NCBI RefSeq assembly: GCF_004118285.1
Contig: NZ_SDHY01000003.1
Location: forward strand, 310,001-374,000
DNA length: 64,000 bases
Source: Aquirufa rosea
GTDB taxonomy: Bacteria > Bacteroidota > Bacteroidia > Cytophagales > Spirosomataceae
Direction of reading: 5' to 3'
Below, one piece after another: positions 1 through 9,299 of this stretch (its first letter is position 1; the number at the start of each line of letters is the position of its first letter). The notes under the pieces were generated by a model, which saw only the letters and a list, made by a program, of their open reading frames with translations, was not told the origin of the DNA and ran no database searches. The translations under genes were made by a program, and so were the position numbers.

Positions 1-683
1 GTAACAGTTGTCTTCACGGGTCCCAAAACAGGAGACACCTTTTTAAAAGATAAATTGGCGATTTTTTGAATATCCTGCATGGCCACATAAATTGCATTGA
101 CGCCTTCATTTCGGGCGGCATGCCCAGCAATTCCATGAGCAATAGCATCGATGACCATTAACCCTTTCTCAGCTATGGCCATTTGACAATCCGTCGGTTC
201 ACCTACAATAGCCCAATCAATTGTGGGAAAACTAGGTGATTGCAAAAGGGCTTCGATTCCATTTTTTCCTGATATTTCCTCTTCTGCCGTTGCAGCCAAA
301 ACGATATTGAAGGGTAAGTCCTTTTTATCATAAAAAGAACAAAATGTTTGTATCAAACAAACCAGGCTAGCGCCAGCATCATTGGACCCCAGACCGATGA
401 GTTTACCCTCCTTTTCTGTCGCCTCCCATGGATGGAATGTCCAGGAGTCATTGGCTTTTACCGTATCGTGATGAGAGTTGAGTAAAATATTGGGTTTTTT
501 AGGGTCAAAATGTGCATTGACTGCCCAAATATTGTGTAAAAATTGTTGAGGTTTTATCCCTTTTTGTTCTAAAAAAGACTGAATAATTTGAGCGGTACCT
601 GCTTCCTCTCTGCTCAATGAAGGGCATTCTATCAGCTGTGATAGTAGGGATTTGGCTTCTATATAGTCAGAATCTTTGCACAT
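1..683 (-). CDS. argE: M20 family deacylase, ArgE type (3' end cut by window)
   Basis: Zinc-dependent M20 amidohydrolase. The visible 227 residues begin MCKDSDYIEAKSLLSQ and contain the metal-ligand motifs HHDTV, SNDAGAS (normally ND), the catalytic-glutamate region TAEEEISG, GEPTD, and an AGHAA lid motif, all as in acetylornithine deacetylases. The ATG follows the argB stop directly (TAGATG), so translation is probably coupled. With a succinylornithine-type transcarbamylase upstream, the likely substrate is N-succinylcitrulline rather than acetylornithine; that is inference from the Bacteroides pathway. The C-terminus lies outside the window. A general M20 dipeptidase is the less likely alternative. 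Confidence 0.9.
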   Translation of the reverse strand, partial: MCKDSDYIEAKSLLSQLIECPSLSREEAGTAQIIQSFLEQKGIKPQQFLHNIWAVNAHFDPKKPNILLNSHHDTVKANDSWTFHPWEATEKEGKLIGLGSNDAGASLVCLIQTFCSFYDKKDLPFNIVLAATAEEEISGKNGIEALLQSPSFPTIDWAIVGEPTDCQMAIAEKGLMVIDAIAHGIAGHAARNEGVNAIYVAMQDIQKIANLSFKKVSPVLGPVKTTV

Positions 684-1469
684 CTATGCAGTAATTTTAG
701 TGCCTCCTTCATTTAATAATACCTGACTTGCATGGCAAAGCCGAACGGTATTAACACCCTGAGATATGGCTTTAATAGCATTTTCTAATTTTGGAATCAT
801 TCCTGCTGTTACGATTCCTTGCTCTTTCAATTGTAGGAATGAGGCTTCATGGATATGTGGAATCACGGAGTTATCATCTTCCGGATTGCTTAATACCCCA
901 TTTTTTTCAAAACAATAGGTTAAGGTTACCTCGTAAAACTCACTCAAACCTATGGCGATAGCTTGGGCCATGGTGTCTGCGTTAGTGTTTAAAAGTTGCC
1001 CCTGTTTATCTGCTGTAATTGGGGCAAATACGGGATAATATCCCTGTTGCACTAATTCATGTAAAGCTTTTCCGTTTACTTGTTCAATATCACCTACCCA
1101 ACCATAATCAATGGGATGAGGTTTTCTTTTCTTGCTAAGTACAAGTGCCGCATCTGCCCCCGTTAAACCTAGCGCGTTCTTCTGCTTAGATTGTAAGGTT
1201 GCCGTGATGGATTTATTGATCCAGCCTGCATATACCATGGTGACAATCTTTAAACTGGCAGTATCAGTTACCCTACGACCCTCAATCATTTGGCTTTGTA
1301 TTCCTAGTTCTTTAGCCATTTCAGTGGCAATTTTTCCGCCTCCATGAACTAGGACAAAGGGGGATTTGATTTTGGAAATATCGGTCAAAAAAGCTTCCAA
1401 TAGAGGAGGGTTGTCTATGACATTTCCTCCTATTTTAATCACCTGAAGTTTGGGAAGGGCTGCGCTCAT
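684..1469 (-). CDS. argB: N-acetyl/N-succinylglutamate kinase
   Basis: Amino-acid kinase family protein of 261 residues, the usual ArgB length. It phosphorylates the gamma-carboxylate of an N-acylated glutamate, the second step of arginine synthesis. Seen: the N-terminal nucleotide motif VIKIGGNVID, the VHGGGK phosphate-binding loop (about residues 41-46), LTGADAALV, the NTNADTMA segment and the C-terminal GMIPKLENA motif. It sits 4 bases after the transcarbamylase gene and abuts argE. In Bacteroides fragilis the acyl group is succinyl. The Ala in the partner transcarbamylase here suggests the same, but this protein alone does not show which acyl group is used. Confidence 0.95.
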   Translation of the reverse strand: MSAALPKLQVIKIGGNVIDNPPLLEAFLTDISKIKSPFVLVHGGGKIATEMAKELGIQSQMIEGRRVTDTASLKIVTMVYAGWINKSITATLQSKQKNALGLTGADAALVLSKKRKPHPIDYGWVGDIEQVNGKALHELVQQGYYPVFAPITADKQGQLLNTNADTMAQAIAIGLSEFYEVTLTYCFEKNGVLSNPEDDNSVIPHIHEASFLQLKEQGIVTAGMIPKLENAIKAISQGVNTVRLCHASQVLLNEGGTKITA

Positions 1470-1473
1470 GTGT

Positions 1474-2448
1474 TTAAAATAAATAGGGACTTTCTTTTTT
1501 AGCTAGTGACAAAAGCATCTCTTTGAGTACTGTCTGAGCCGCCCAAACACGATTTCCAGCTTGTTGAACTACTATGGAATGCTCAGAATCCAACACAGCG
1601 TCTTCTACCACTACATTTCTTCTGACAGGTAAGCAGTGCATAAATTTGGCATCATTGGTTAGTTTCATTTTTTCCATGGTGACCATCCAAGCGGGATCTG
1701 AGTTAAGGATTTTTCCATATTCTTGGTAAGACGACCAGTTTTTGGCATAAATAAAATCAGCCCCTTCAAATGCTTCTTTAGGGTCATAACATATTTTCGC
1801 ATACCCGCTAAATTCAGGAGCTAATTCATAACCTTTAGGATGGGCAATAGTGAAGTCTACATCCGCATGATTCATCCATTCGGCAAATGAATTCGGTACA
1901 CATTGAGGTAAGGCTTTTACATGCGGAGCCCAAGTTAATACAACCTTAGGTCGCTCTGTTTTTTTAAATTCTTGAATGGTAATAAGGTCGGTCAAGGACT
2001 GTAAGGGATGGCGAGTAGCAGATTCTAAGCTAAGAATGGGTCTGCCGGTATATTTCATGAATTGTTTTAATACCAATTCGGAATAATCTTCGTCTCTATT
2101 GGTTAAACTAGGAAAACTTCTAATCCCGACAATATCACAATATTGACCAATCACGGCAGCGGCTTCTGAAACGTGTTCTGCCTTGTCGCCATTCATGATG
2201 ACTCCCTCGTTCATTTCCAGTTGCCAGGAGTCTGCTCCTACATTCATCACCATGACACTCATTCCTAGATTTTGCGCTGCTTTTTGCGTGGACAATCTCG
2301 TTCTTAGGCTTGAATTAAAAAATAATAATCCGATGGTTTTATTTTTTCCAATAAAACAATCGGAAAAGGGAGCTCTTTTCATTAAAAGGGCTTCATTAAC
2401 CAATTGCGGAATATTATAGGCGTCGTGAATGGAAGTGAAATGATGCAT
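1474..2448 (-). CDS. argF': N-succinyl-L-ornithine transcarbamylase (ArgF')
   Basis: Carbamoyltransferase of 324 residues that carbamoylates an N-acylated ornithine. The carbamoyl phosphate loop reads FFNSSLRTRLSTQKAA (about 43-58), followed by ATRHPLQS and the C-terminal HCLPVRRN, a pattern much closer to Bacteroides fragilis SOTCase than to Xanthomonas AOTCase. The residue that decides substrate is Pro90 in SOTCase and Glu92 in AOTCase. Here it is Ala90, in NGDKAEHV. Published mutants of AOTCase with Ala at this site became SOTCases, so succinylornithine is the expected substrate. It is the first gene of the argF'-argB-argE group; no clear promoter was recognised in the 88 bases upstream. 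Confidence 0.92.
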   Translation of the reverse strand: MHHFTSIHDAYNIPQLVNEALLMKRAPFSDCFIGKNKTIGLLFFNSSLRTRLSTQKAAQNLGMSVMVMNVGADSWQLEMNEGVIMNGDKAEHVSEAAAVIGQYCDIVGIRSFPSLTNRDEDYSELVLKQFMKYTGRPILSLESATRHPLQSLTDLITIQEFKKTERPKVVLTWAPHVKALPQCVPNSFAEWMNHADVDFTIAHPKGYELAPEFSGYAKICYDPKEAFEGADFIYAKNWSSYQEYGKILNSDPAWMVTMEKMKLTNDAKFMHCLPVRRNVVVEDAVLDSEHSIVVQQAGNRVWAAQTVLKEMLLSLAKKESPYLF

Positions 2449-2536
2449 AAGATGAGGTCCTTGACAGGGTTTGGCTAGTTTAATTCAGTAAAAATACCGA
2501 AAAATGCTCGAAAGGAAACAAAATAGCAGAATTAAG

Positions 2537-3091
2537 TTAAGCATTTCGAAGAAGGAGCTTCCAAGTAAATACTTCTAAGCCTGTTGGTTGGATGAGTGTT
2601 TTTTGACCCGTTTGAATGAATTGGTTTTTTTTCAGAACCGCTTGAGAGGCAAAATTTTCTATGGGTGTTTCTGCTACTAAATACTTGAGGTCTATATCTT
2701 GACTTGCCCATTCGATGGCATATTGAAGTGCTTCGGTGGCATATCCTTTTCCTCTAAATTTTTTATCCAAACAATAACCTACCTCGGTAAAGCCCTCATT
2801 ATTGGGTAATCCCGAAAATCCAATTCCCCCTATAGAACAGGATTTTTCCATTAGGATAATTTCCCAATTTGTATACCAAATAAAATCGAAGGGAAATTTT
2901 CTAGTCATAGGAATCCAAAAATCTTGAAGAGCAGATAGGGTTTCCTCATGGTAAAACTTTTCAAGTTCCCAGGAATTATGTTGTAAACCTATTTGAGATT
3001 CTAATGCTTCACGTCCATATTCTTTCCAAGTGACCAGTAATGAATGGTCCAGAGGAATTAATTTTAAGCGAGGAGTTTTTATAGATATCAT
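2537..3091 (-). CDS. GNAT family N-acetyltransferase (RimJ/RimL type)
   Basis: Protein of 184 residues starting MISIKTPRLKLIPLD, the typical opening of RimJ/RimL-like acetyltransferases. The acetyl-CoA pyrophosphate loop is KKFRGKGYATEAL (about residues 109-121), and the ENFASQAVLKKNQF segment is the usual final helix and strand. The central region is rich in Trp and aromatic residues. The substrate cannot be told. It is a single gene between the arginine group and a TonB receptor, read on the minus strand, with 88 bases separating its stop from the argF' start. Confidence 0.85.
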   Translation of the reverse strand: MISIKTPRLKLIPLDHSLLVTWKEYGREALESQIGLQHNSWELEKFYHEETLSALQDFWIPMTRKFPFDFIWYTNWEIILMEKSCSIGGIGFSGLPNNEGFTEVGYCLDKKFRGKGYATEALQYAIEWASQDIDLKYLVAETPIENFASQAVLKKNQFIQTGQKTLIQPTGLEVFTWKLLLRNA

Positions 3092-3234
3092 GTTTTGTAG
3101 ACGTTTTGCATCCTTGAAATTGACCTACAAATTATGACTATTGGTCGCAAAAAAGAAATTACTTATATGGAATACAACAGTTTTGTAGTCGATTTTATCT
3201 TATTAAAATCAAAAAGCCAATTATAAAATAAACT

Positions 3235-5847
3235 ATGAAAAACTTATTCGCTCTGATTGCCTTAGTAGTATGTGCAGGACAGCTTAAAGCTCAGGTACCT
3301 GGTGGGTTTGGTGCTCCTCCAAGAACAACTCCTGCACCAGCAGTTGCTACACCGAAAGGAAATGCAAAAATTATAGGCTATGCCTTGGATTCCACAGACA
3401 ATAAACCAGTGGAATTTGCCTCGGTAGCTTTAATCAATAAAGCGACTAATCGTCCAGTAGATGGAACGGTAGCTGACCAAGTAGGAAAATTTACCTTGAA
3501 TAAAGTGGCGGTCGGAAGTTATAAAATTGTTATTTCATTTTTAGGATACGAAAGCAAAACTATCTTCATTGATATCAGCGCAAAGAAAGACGACCATGAC
3601 TTGGGAGTAATCAAAATGCAATCCTCCACCAAGATGTTGCAGGAAGTTACCGTAGAAGGTCAGAGAGCCATGATTGAAGAAAGAGTGGACCGTACTGTTT
3701 ACAATGCAGAGCGTGATCAGACCAATAGAGGAGGGGATGCTACTGACGTTTTGAAAAAAGTTCCTATGTTATCTGTCGATTTGGATGGTAACCCTTCTTT
3801 AAGAGGTTCTACCAATATTAAGGTATTGATTAACAACAAACCTTCTTCCATCATGGCAGCCAATGTGGCCGATGCTTTAAAACAGATTCCAGCGGATATG
3901 ATCAAGACGGTAGAGGTAATTACGTCTCCATCAGCTAAATACGATGCTGAGGGCTCTGCAGGTATCATTAATATTGTAACTAAAAAGAACACTTTACAAG
4001 GCCTTACTTTAGGTTTTGATTCCAGTGTGGGTGTGAGGGGATCTAATATGTCTTTAAATGGCAATTTCCGTAATAAGACTTGGGGCATGTCATTGGGTGG
4101 ATTTGGCCGTTCTCAGTACAATGTGACTGGAAAATATGAAAATACTCAAACCACGAAAAGTCAGGGTGTGGAAACTATTAACTTTCAAACAGCTGAAAGT
4201 AGAACCAACAATCTATTCGGTAATTATCAAATAGGTTTTGATTGGGATATTAACAAGTACAATTCCATTACGGCTTCATCTAGATTTGGAGTAAGAAATG
4301 GTAATAACTATCAAGATAATTTACAACAGATTCGTAATGGGGTTTTGACTAGTTTGAGAAATACTAACTCTTCCGATGCTTCTGGAAATGTGGATTTGAA
4401 TATTGATTATTCTCATACGTATGATACTCCACAAAAAGAATTTAGTATTTTGTCTATGTACAGTCGAAGCAACCGTACTAGTGATTTCTACAATGACATC
4501 ATGAACCCAAAAGCTACGATGAGTCAAATTTTAAGTTCCATCAAAAATGAGAACTTGGCATATAATGAAGAGGCTACATTTCAACTGGATTACCAGACTC
4601 CTATTTTGAAAAATCAAATGGTGGAATTTGGAGCAAAAGGAATCTTGAGAAATGCATCCTCCGATTATAAATCATTCATTAATCCATCTGGAAATAATCC
4701 AGCAGGATATAATCAAGTGAATTTAGCAACTTTACCTACCAACGTTTTTGATTACAATCAAAATATCTGGGGTACTTATGCTTCTTATACCTTAACCACT
4801 AAAAACAAATGGAGTGTTAAAGCGGGTGCACGTTATGAGCACACTGATATTTCAGCTAGCTTCTTAAAGAAAGAGGGTCAGAACTTGAGCATTCCTCCCT
4901 ACGGAGTTATTGTACCTAGCTTCAATATGTCGAAAACATTTAAGTCTGGTACTTGGAGATTCAGTTATAACAAGCGTATTCAACGTCCATCGGTTCAATT
5001 CTTAAATCCAAACGTGAATGCAACAAACCCATTGAACATCTCAACGGGTAATCCAAACCTGGCTCCAGAGTTTACACACAATTATGAGATTGGTTACAGT
5101 AAATACATTAAGTCGTTCTACATTTCTTCTGCTTTGTTCATGAGAAATACGACTGGTGCGATTAACCAAATTCGTGAGGTGATAGGAGATACAGTTAAAA
5201 CACGCTCTGTCAACATCGGAAATGAGGATGCGTACGGTTTAAACTTAAATATCAATGCCAATTTAACTAACCGCTTGATGATTGGTGGAGGGGCTGACTT
5301 CTCTTATTTGAAGTTGGCAAATAATGTTCCTGATCCATTGTTGAATGCAAAAAATGAAGGATTAGTTTCTAACTTCCGCATCTTTGGTAACTACAATTTA
5401 GGCAATGGCTGGGGGGCGCAACTATTCTCTTTTTACCGTGCTAATGAGATTCAATTACAAGGTAAGCGTGGTGGTTTTGGAATTTACAGCTTAAGCTTTA
5501 AGAAGGATTTCAAAAACAAGAAGGGAAGTGTAGGTTTTGGAGCGGAGAACTTCTTTACCTCCGAGATGGTCATTCGCAGCGAGACGGTTACTCCAATTAT
5601 TTCACAAGTTGGATTTAATACGATGCGTAACATGAACTTCAAGGTTAATTTCTCATACCGTATTGGTAAAATGAGTTTCACAGGAACCAAGAGGAAGAAA
5701 TCAGTGAATAACGACGACCAAAAAGATAGTGGTAGTGGAGATGCGGCACCGCAGCCAGTTCAAGCTCAACCAATGGGAATGCCAGGAGGAGTAAGAATGG
5801 GTGGAGGCACTGGAGGTGGAGGAATGGGCGGAGGTCGTCCGAGATAA
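3235..5847 (+). CDS. TonB-dependent receptor, outer membrane beta-barrel family
   Basis: Protein of 870 residues with a signal peptide (MKNLFALIALVVCAGQLKAQ), then a Pro/Ala-rich stretch. A carboxypeptidase regulatory-like domain follows at about 45-125 (IIGYALDSTDNKPVEFASVAL), then a plug domain at about 135-250 (DVLKKVPMLSVDLDGN, TSPSAKYDAEGSAGIINIVTKK) and a large beta-barrel with the RIQRPSVQFLNP and NIGNEDAYGLNLN motifs common in Bacteroidota receptors. The barrel ends near SFTGTKRKK. A 55-residue low-complexity tail follows, with Pro/Gln then Gly/Met/Arg (MGGGTGGGGMGGGRPR). Substrate unknown. A strong hairpin terminator follows. Confidence 0.92.
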   Translation: MKNLFALIALVVCAGQLKAQVPGGFGAPPRTTPAPAVATPKGNAKIIGYALDSTDNKPVEFASVALINKATNRPVDGTVADQVGKFTLNKVAVGSYKIVISFLGYESKTIFIDISAKKDDHDLGVIKMQSSTKMLQEVTVEGQRAMIEERVDRTVYNAERDQTNRGGDATDVLKKVPMLSVDLDGNPSLRGSTNIKVLINNKPSSIMAANVADALKQIPADMIKTVEVITSPSAKYDAEGSAGIINIVTKKNTLQGLTLGFDSSVGVRGSNMSLNGNFRNKTWGMSLGGFGRSQYNVTGKYENTQTTKSQGVETINFQTAESRTNNLFGNYQIGFDWDINKYNSITASSRFGVRNGNNYQDNLQQIRNGVLTSLRNTNSSDASGNVDLNIDYSHTYDTPQKEFSILSMYSRSNRTSDFYNDIMNPKATMSQILSSIKNENLAYNEEATFQLDYQTPILKNQMVEFGAKGILRNASSDYKSFINPSGNNPAGYNQVNLATLPTNVFDYNQNIWGTYASYTLTTKNKWSVKAGARYEHTDISASFLKKEGQNLSIPPYGVIVPSFNMSKTFKSGTWRFSYNKRIQRPSVQFLNPNVNATNPLNISTGNPNLAPEFTHNYEIGYSKYIKSFYISSALFMRNTTGAINQIREVIGDTVKTRSVNIGNEDAYGLNLNINANLTNRLMIGGGADFSYLKLANNVPDPLLNAKNEGLVSNFRIFGNYNLGNGWGAQLFSFYRANEIQLQGKRGGFGIYSLSFKKDFKNKKGSVGFGAENFFTSEMVIRSETVTPIISQVGFNTMRNMNFKVNFSYRIGKMSFTGTKRKKSVNNDDQKDSGSGDAAPQPVQAQPMGMPGGVRMGGGTGGGGMGGGRPR

Positions 5848-5875
5848 GATTTTGTTTTAAAGTAGTTTAGTGCTT

Positions 5876-5909
5876 AAAACTGGAAGCCCATGGTTTCCAG
5901 TTTTTTTTG
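5876..5909 (+). terminator. Rho-independent terminator
   Basis: Perfect 10-bp inverted repeat, AAAACTGGAA (5876-5885) and TTCCAGTTTT (5895-5904), with a 9-base loop and a run of Ts. It lies between two convergent genes. The A-rich left flank could let it work for the opposite strand as well. Confidence 0.85.
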
Positions 5910-5943
5910 TGCCCTTTAAATTAAGCTAATTTATTGGAGGCGT

Positions 5944-6918
5944 CTATTTATTTCTTTCGATGGTATATCCAAGCAAATCATTTAAGGAATTTCGATACTT
6001 GGATTCTGGAAATTTATTGAGTATTTCTCTGGCCTCCGCAGCAAATTCATGCATCCTTTTGGTAGCATATTCTAATCCACCTGTATTTTTAACAAATTCA
6101 ATAACTTCCCGAATACTTTTTGGGTTTTCAGAATCATTTTTAATTAAATGAATGATTCTTTTCTTGGTACCTGAATTGGTGTTTTGTAGAGAATAAATCA
6201 AAGGTAATGTCATCTTTTTCTCCTTAATGTCTATACCTAGGGGTTTACCTATTTCTGCATCACCATAATCGAAAAGATCATCTTTGATTTGAAAGGCTAT
6301 GCCCACTCGATCACCAAAGTCGCGAGCAATTTGAACATTTTCTTCACTGGCACCTACGGATTGTACACCCACAGCACAGCAAGCTGAAATAAGCGTAGCA
6401 GTCTTTTTACGAATGATATCAAAATAGATATCCTCAGTAATATCTAATTTTCTAGCTTTTTCTATTTGCAATAATTCCCCTTCAGACATTTCTCTTACTG
6501 CGGTGGAAACAGATTTTAGTAAATCAAAATCATCGTTTTCAATGGACAGTAAAAGGCCTTTGGACAACAGATAGTCTCCTACCAATACGGCAATTTTATT
6601 CTTCCAAATAGCATTGATGGAGAAAAAACCTCTCCGGTAATTAGAATCGTCTACAACGTCATCATGTACTAGGGTAGCTGTGTGTAGCAATTCAATGAGA
6701 GCAGCCCCGCGGTAGGTTTTTTCATTGATTTCACCCATTACTCCTGCAGAGAGGAATACAAACATGGGACGCATCTGTTTTCCTTTACGCTGGATGATGT
6801 AATTCATGATGGTATCCAATAGCATGACTTTGGAACGCATGAATTGACGAAACTTCCCTTCGAATGCTTTCATCGGTTCCTCTATGGGTATTTGAATTGA
6901 TGAAAGCGAGTAGGACAT
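5944..6918 (-). CDS. ispB: Polyprenyl (long-chain trans-prenyl) diphosphate synthase
   Basis: Class I trans-prenyltransferase that builds the isoprenoid tail of menaquinone. From the ATG at 6918 it has 324 residues, the usual size. The first Asp-rich motif is LVHDDVVDDSNYRRG and the second is FQIKDDLFDYGDAEIGKPLG, and the KGKQMRPMFVFLSAG substrate segment is present. An upstream in-frame ATG at 6993 would add 25 residues absent from typical family members, so I chose 6918 (MSYSLSSIQIPIEEPM). A TAAATTTG -7-like sequence on this strand (7005-6998) would place transcription start near 6990, which also favours 6918. Divergent from the patatin gene. Confidence 0.92.
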   Translation of the reverse strand: MSYSLSSIQIPIEEPMKAFEGKFRQFMRSKVMLLDTIMNYIIQRKGKQMRPMFVFLSAGVMGEINEKTYRGAALIELLHTATLVHDDVVDDSNYRRGFFSINAIWKNKIAVLVGDYLLSKGLLLSIENDDFDLLKSVSTAVREMSEGELLQIEKARKLDITEDIYFDIIRKKTATLISACCAVGVQSVGASEENVQIARDFGDRVGIAFQIKDDLFDYGDAEIGKPLGIDIKEKKMTLPLIYSLQNTNSGTKKRIIHLIKNDSENPKSIREVIEFVKNTGGLEYATKRMHEFAAEAREILNKFPESKYRNSLNDLLGYTIERNK

Positions 6919-7004
6919 ATTAATGGAGAAAGAAGTTCTAGGCTTGTTAATTTTCGTAAATTTAAAACAATTTAAGACAAATTGACCTTTCAATATCCAA
7001 ATTT

Positions 7005-7892
7005 ATGAGTAAGATTTTGGCATTAGCTGGAGGCTCAGTGAAAGGAGCATTTCAAGCAGGAGTGATTCGAGCATTATTTGAAAGAGGTTATCAGCCAGAT
7101 TTAATTTATGGTATTTCGGCAGGTAGTTTAAACGCTGCTTATTTAATTGACCAGTTTGGAAGGCAAAAGTTAAGTGGAGAACCCATAAATTTCCCTCAAG
7201 CGGGGAAAGATTTATGGGATTTTTGGGAAACGAGAATTACACACCCCGAGTGTTTATCGAAACCTCTAGGCATATTTGAGTTGGGGTGGTCGGCTCTTAC
7301 TAAAAAGTTTCGAGGTTTGGTGAGCACCAAACCATTAAGAGAACTTGTTGAAGGAGTTTTGGATATGCGTAATCTTCAGGCTAGTCCAATTGAAATGCGC
7401 ATCGGTGCCGTGAATATTATTGAGGGGGGTATTCATTACGTTGATCCTAGTTATCAGCATTTTTTTGATTATTTATTAGCCTCCTCTGCTGTACCGATAT
7501 TGATGCCCGTGGTGAATATTAACCAGGATAAGAGGCGGAGTTTTTTAGATGGAGGTTTACGCGATGTGGCACCCTTACAAAAAGCTATTAAAGATGGTGG
7601 AAAACACATTGTTTGTATCAGTTGCCACACTCAGACCATTGAAGGTGGGATTTTTGATACAGGTGATTTGCTTGCTTTGGTTGATCGGGTGATGGATATA
7701 GCAGTCAATGAAATTCTAAATGCAGATTTAAAGGAAGCTTTACTTATCCAAAATCAGCGCAGCGATTTGTCCATTATTTCCATTAGGCCCATTCAGCCAT
7801 TGTCTATTGATATACAAAATTTCAACAAATTGGACATTCGCAGAATGTTGGAAATAGGCTATGCCATGGGTAAGGCTGAAGAGTATTTTTAG
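7005..7892 (+). CDS. Patatin-like phospholipase
   Basis: Protein of 295 residues with the patatin hallmarks: the oxyanion-hole motif GGSVKGAFQAG (about residues 8-18), the nucleophile elbow GISAGS (about 41-46) and the catalytic Asp in LDGGLRD (about 185-191). It is an acyl hydrolase acting on phospholipid or other lipid esters. No signal peptide or membrane segment is apparent, so it is probably cytoplasmic. It is divergent from ispB and ends at a shared terminator with frr. Confidence 0.9.
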   Translation: MSKILALAGGSVKGAFQAGVIRALFERGYQPDLIYGISAGSLNAAYLIDQFGRQKLSGEPINFPQAGKDLWDFWETRITHPECLSKPLGIFELGWSALTKKFRGLVSTKPLRELVEGVLDMRNLQASPIEMRIGAVNIIEGGIHYVDPSYQHFFDYLLASSAVPILMPVVNINQDKRRSFLDGGLRDVAPLQKAIKDGGKHIVCISCHTQTIEGGIFDTGDLLALVDRVMDIAVNEILNADLKEALLIQNQRSDLSIISIRPIQPLSIDIQNFNKLDIRRMLEIGYAMGKAEEYF

Positions 7893-7913
7893 CATTTCAA
7901 ATTTTGAGAAATA

Positions 7914-7943
7914 AAAAAGCTGGCCTAAGGACCAGCTTTTTTA
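7914..7943. terminator. Bidirectional terminator
   Basis: Perfect 10-bp stem AAAAAGCTGG (7914-7923) and CCAGCTTTTT (7932-7941) with an 8-base loop. It is flanked by As on one side and Ts on the other, between the convergent patatin and frr genes, so it can serve both strands. Confidence 0.88.
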
Positions 7944-7957
7944 TTGGGGATGAAAAA

Positions 7958-8518
7958 CTAGACAGACATGATGTCTTTTTCCTTATCCATAAATATTAGA
8001 TCTATTTTGGCTACAAAAGCATCCGTTAATTTTTGAATACGATCTTCAGCTGCTTTGATATCATCTTCTGCAACTCCTTCACCCTTTAGTTTTTTGATGC
8101 TATTGTTGGCATCTTGTCTAGCATTACGGATATTGATTTTGGCAGTCTCAATTTCTTGTTTAACGCGTTTTACTAGATCTCTTCTGCGCTCTTCTGTCAA
8201 GGGAGGAATCGACAAACGAATTAATTCTCCGTCATTCATTGGGTTTAAGCCCAAGCTAGAATTACGAATGGCTTTTTCGATTTCACCAAAAATGCCTTTT
8301 TCAAAAGGTTTAATAGCAATGGTTCGGGCATCAGGAGTTGTGATGGATGCCGCACCTGTAATTGGAGTTGGAACTCCATAATATTCAATCATTAAACCAT
8401 CCAACATATTGGTGCTGGCTTTTCCAGCTCTAATTTTTGAAAGCTCAATATTAAGGTGTTTGATGGCACCTTCCATTGTTTCTTGTCCTGCTTCGATATA
8501 AAATTCTATCTCCTCCAT
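7958..8518 (-). CDS. frr: Ribosome recycling factor
   Basis: Protein of 186 residues, the normal size for RRF. It splits post-termination ribosomes together with EF-G. Family motifs seen: LSKIRAGKASTNMLDGLMIEYYG (the first 20 residues hold the RAGRA-type motif), ITTPDARTIAIKPFEK, and PPLTEERRRDLVKRVKQE. It is 15 bases downstream of pyrH, the common bacterial pairing, so the two are probably co-transcribed. Confidence 0.98.
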   Translation of the reverse strand: MEEIEFYIEAGQETMEGAIKHLNIELSKIRAGKASTNMLDGLMIEYYGVPTPITGAASITTPDARTIAIKPFEKGIFGEIEKAIRNSSLGLNPMNDGELIRLSIPPLTEERRRDLVKRVKQEIETAKINIRNARQDANNSIKKLKGEGVAEDDIKAAEDRIQKLTDAFVAKIDLIFMDKEKDIMSV

Positions 8519-8533
8519 GTAATTTGATTGTTA

Positions 8534-9244
8534 TTAACTAATTAATGTACCTACCTCTTTTCCAGAAACCAAATCACATAGGTTCCCAATTTTGTTCATA
8601 TCAAACACGATAATCGGTAATTTATTTTCTTGGCAAAGAGTAAATGCCGTGGTATCCATGATTTTTAGGCCTTTGCTGATAGCTTCAGAGAAGCTTAAAT
8701 GAGAATAACGAGTAGCATTGGGATCTTTCTCCGGGTCGGCAGTATACACGCCATCTACACGAGTTCCTTTTAAAACTACATCGGCCTCGATTTCAATGGC
8801 ACGAAGAGAAGCGGTCGAGTCAGTAGTAAAGTAAGGGTTACCTGTTCCAGCTCCGAAAATGACAATCCTACCTTTTTCTAGGTGGCGCATGGCTCTTCTA
8901 CGAATAAAAGGCTCACATACGGCTTCCACTTTAATGGCAGTCATCATGCGGGTATATAAACCATGTTTTTCTAAGGAAGCTTGAACGGCCATTCCATTGA
9001 TTACAGTGGCTAGCATACCCATATAATCTCCTTGAACTCGATCGATTCCCGCTTTGGCGGCACTTGCACCTCTAAAAATATTTCCACCTCCGATAACAAT
9101 GGCCACCTCAACCCCTAAATCATGTACTTTTTTTATTTCTGCGGCATATTGATCTAAAATATGTGGGTCAATCACTTCTGTGGGAGTGGAAAGCGCTTCA
9201 CCAGAAAGTTTTAGTAGGATTCGTTTGTATTTGGGTTCAGACAT
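8534..9244 (-). CDS. pyrH: UMP kinase
   Basis: Amino-acid-kinase fold enzyme of 236 residues that makes UDP from UMP. It shows [13 protein letters not shown], the [10 protein letters not shown] loop, [38 protein letters not shown] and the [18 protein letters not shown] segment, all characteristic of PyrH. It precedes frr in a probable two-gene operon. The ATG at 9244 is the only sensible start, since the conserved [12 protein letters not shown] follows it directly. Confidence 0.98.
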   Translation of the reverse strand: MSEPKYKRILLKLSGEALSTPTEVIDPHILDQYAAEIKKVHDLGVEVAIVIGGGNIFRGASAAKAGIDRVQGDYMGMLATVINGMAVQASLEKHGLYTRMMTAIKVEAVCEPFIRRRAMRHLEKGRIVIFGAGTGNPYFTTDSTASLRAIEIEADVVLKGTRVDGVYTADPEKDPNATRYSHLSFSEAISKGLKIMDTTAFTLCQENKLPIIVFDMNKIGNLCDLVSGKEVGTLIS

Positions 9245-9299
9245 TGGGATGTTTGGGGTCGATTATGTGCGCTGCAAATTTAGAAAAAATATTCATCTA

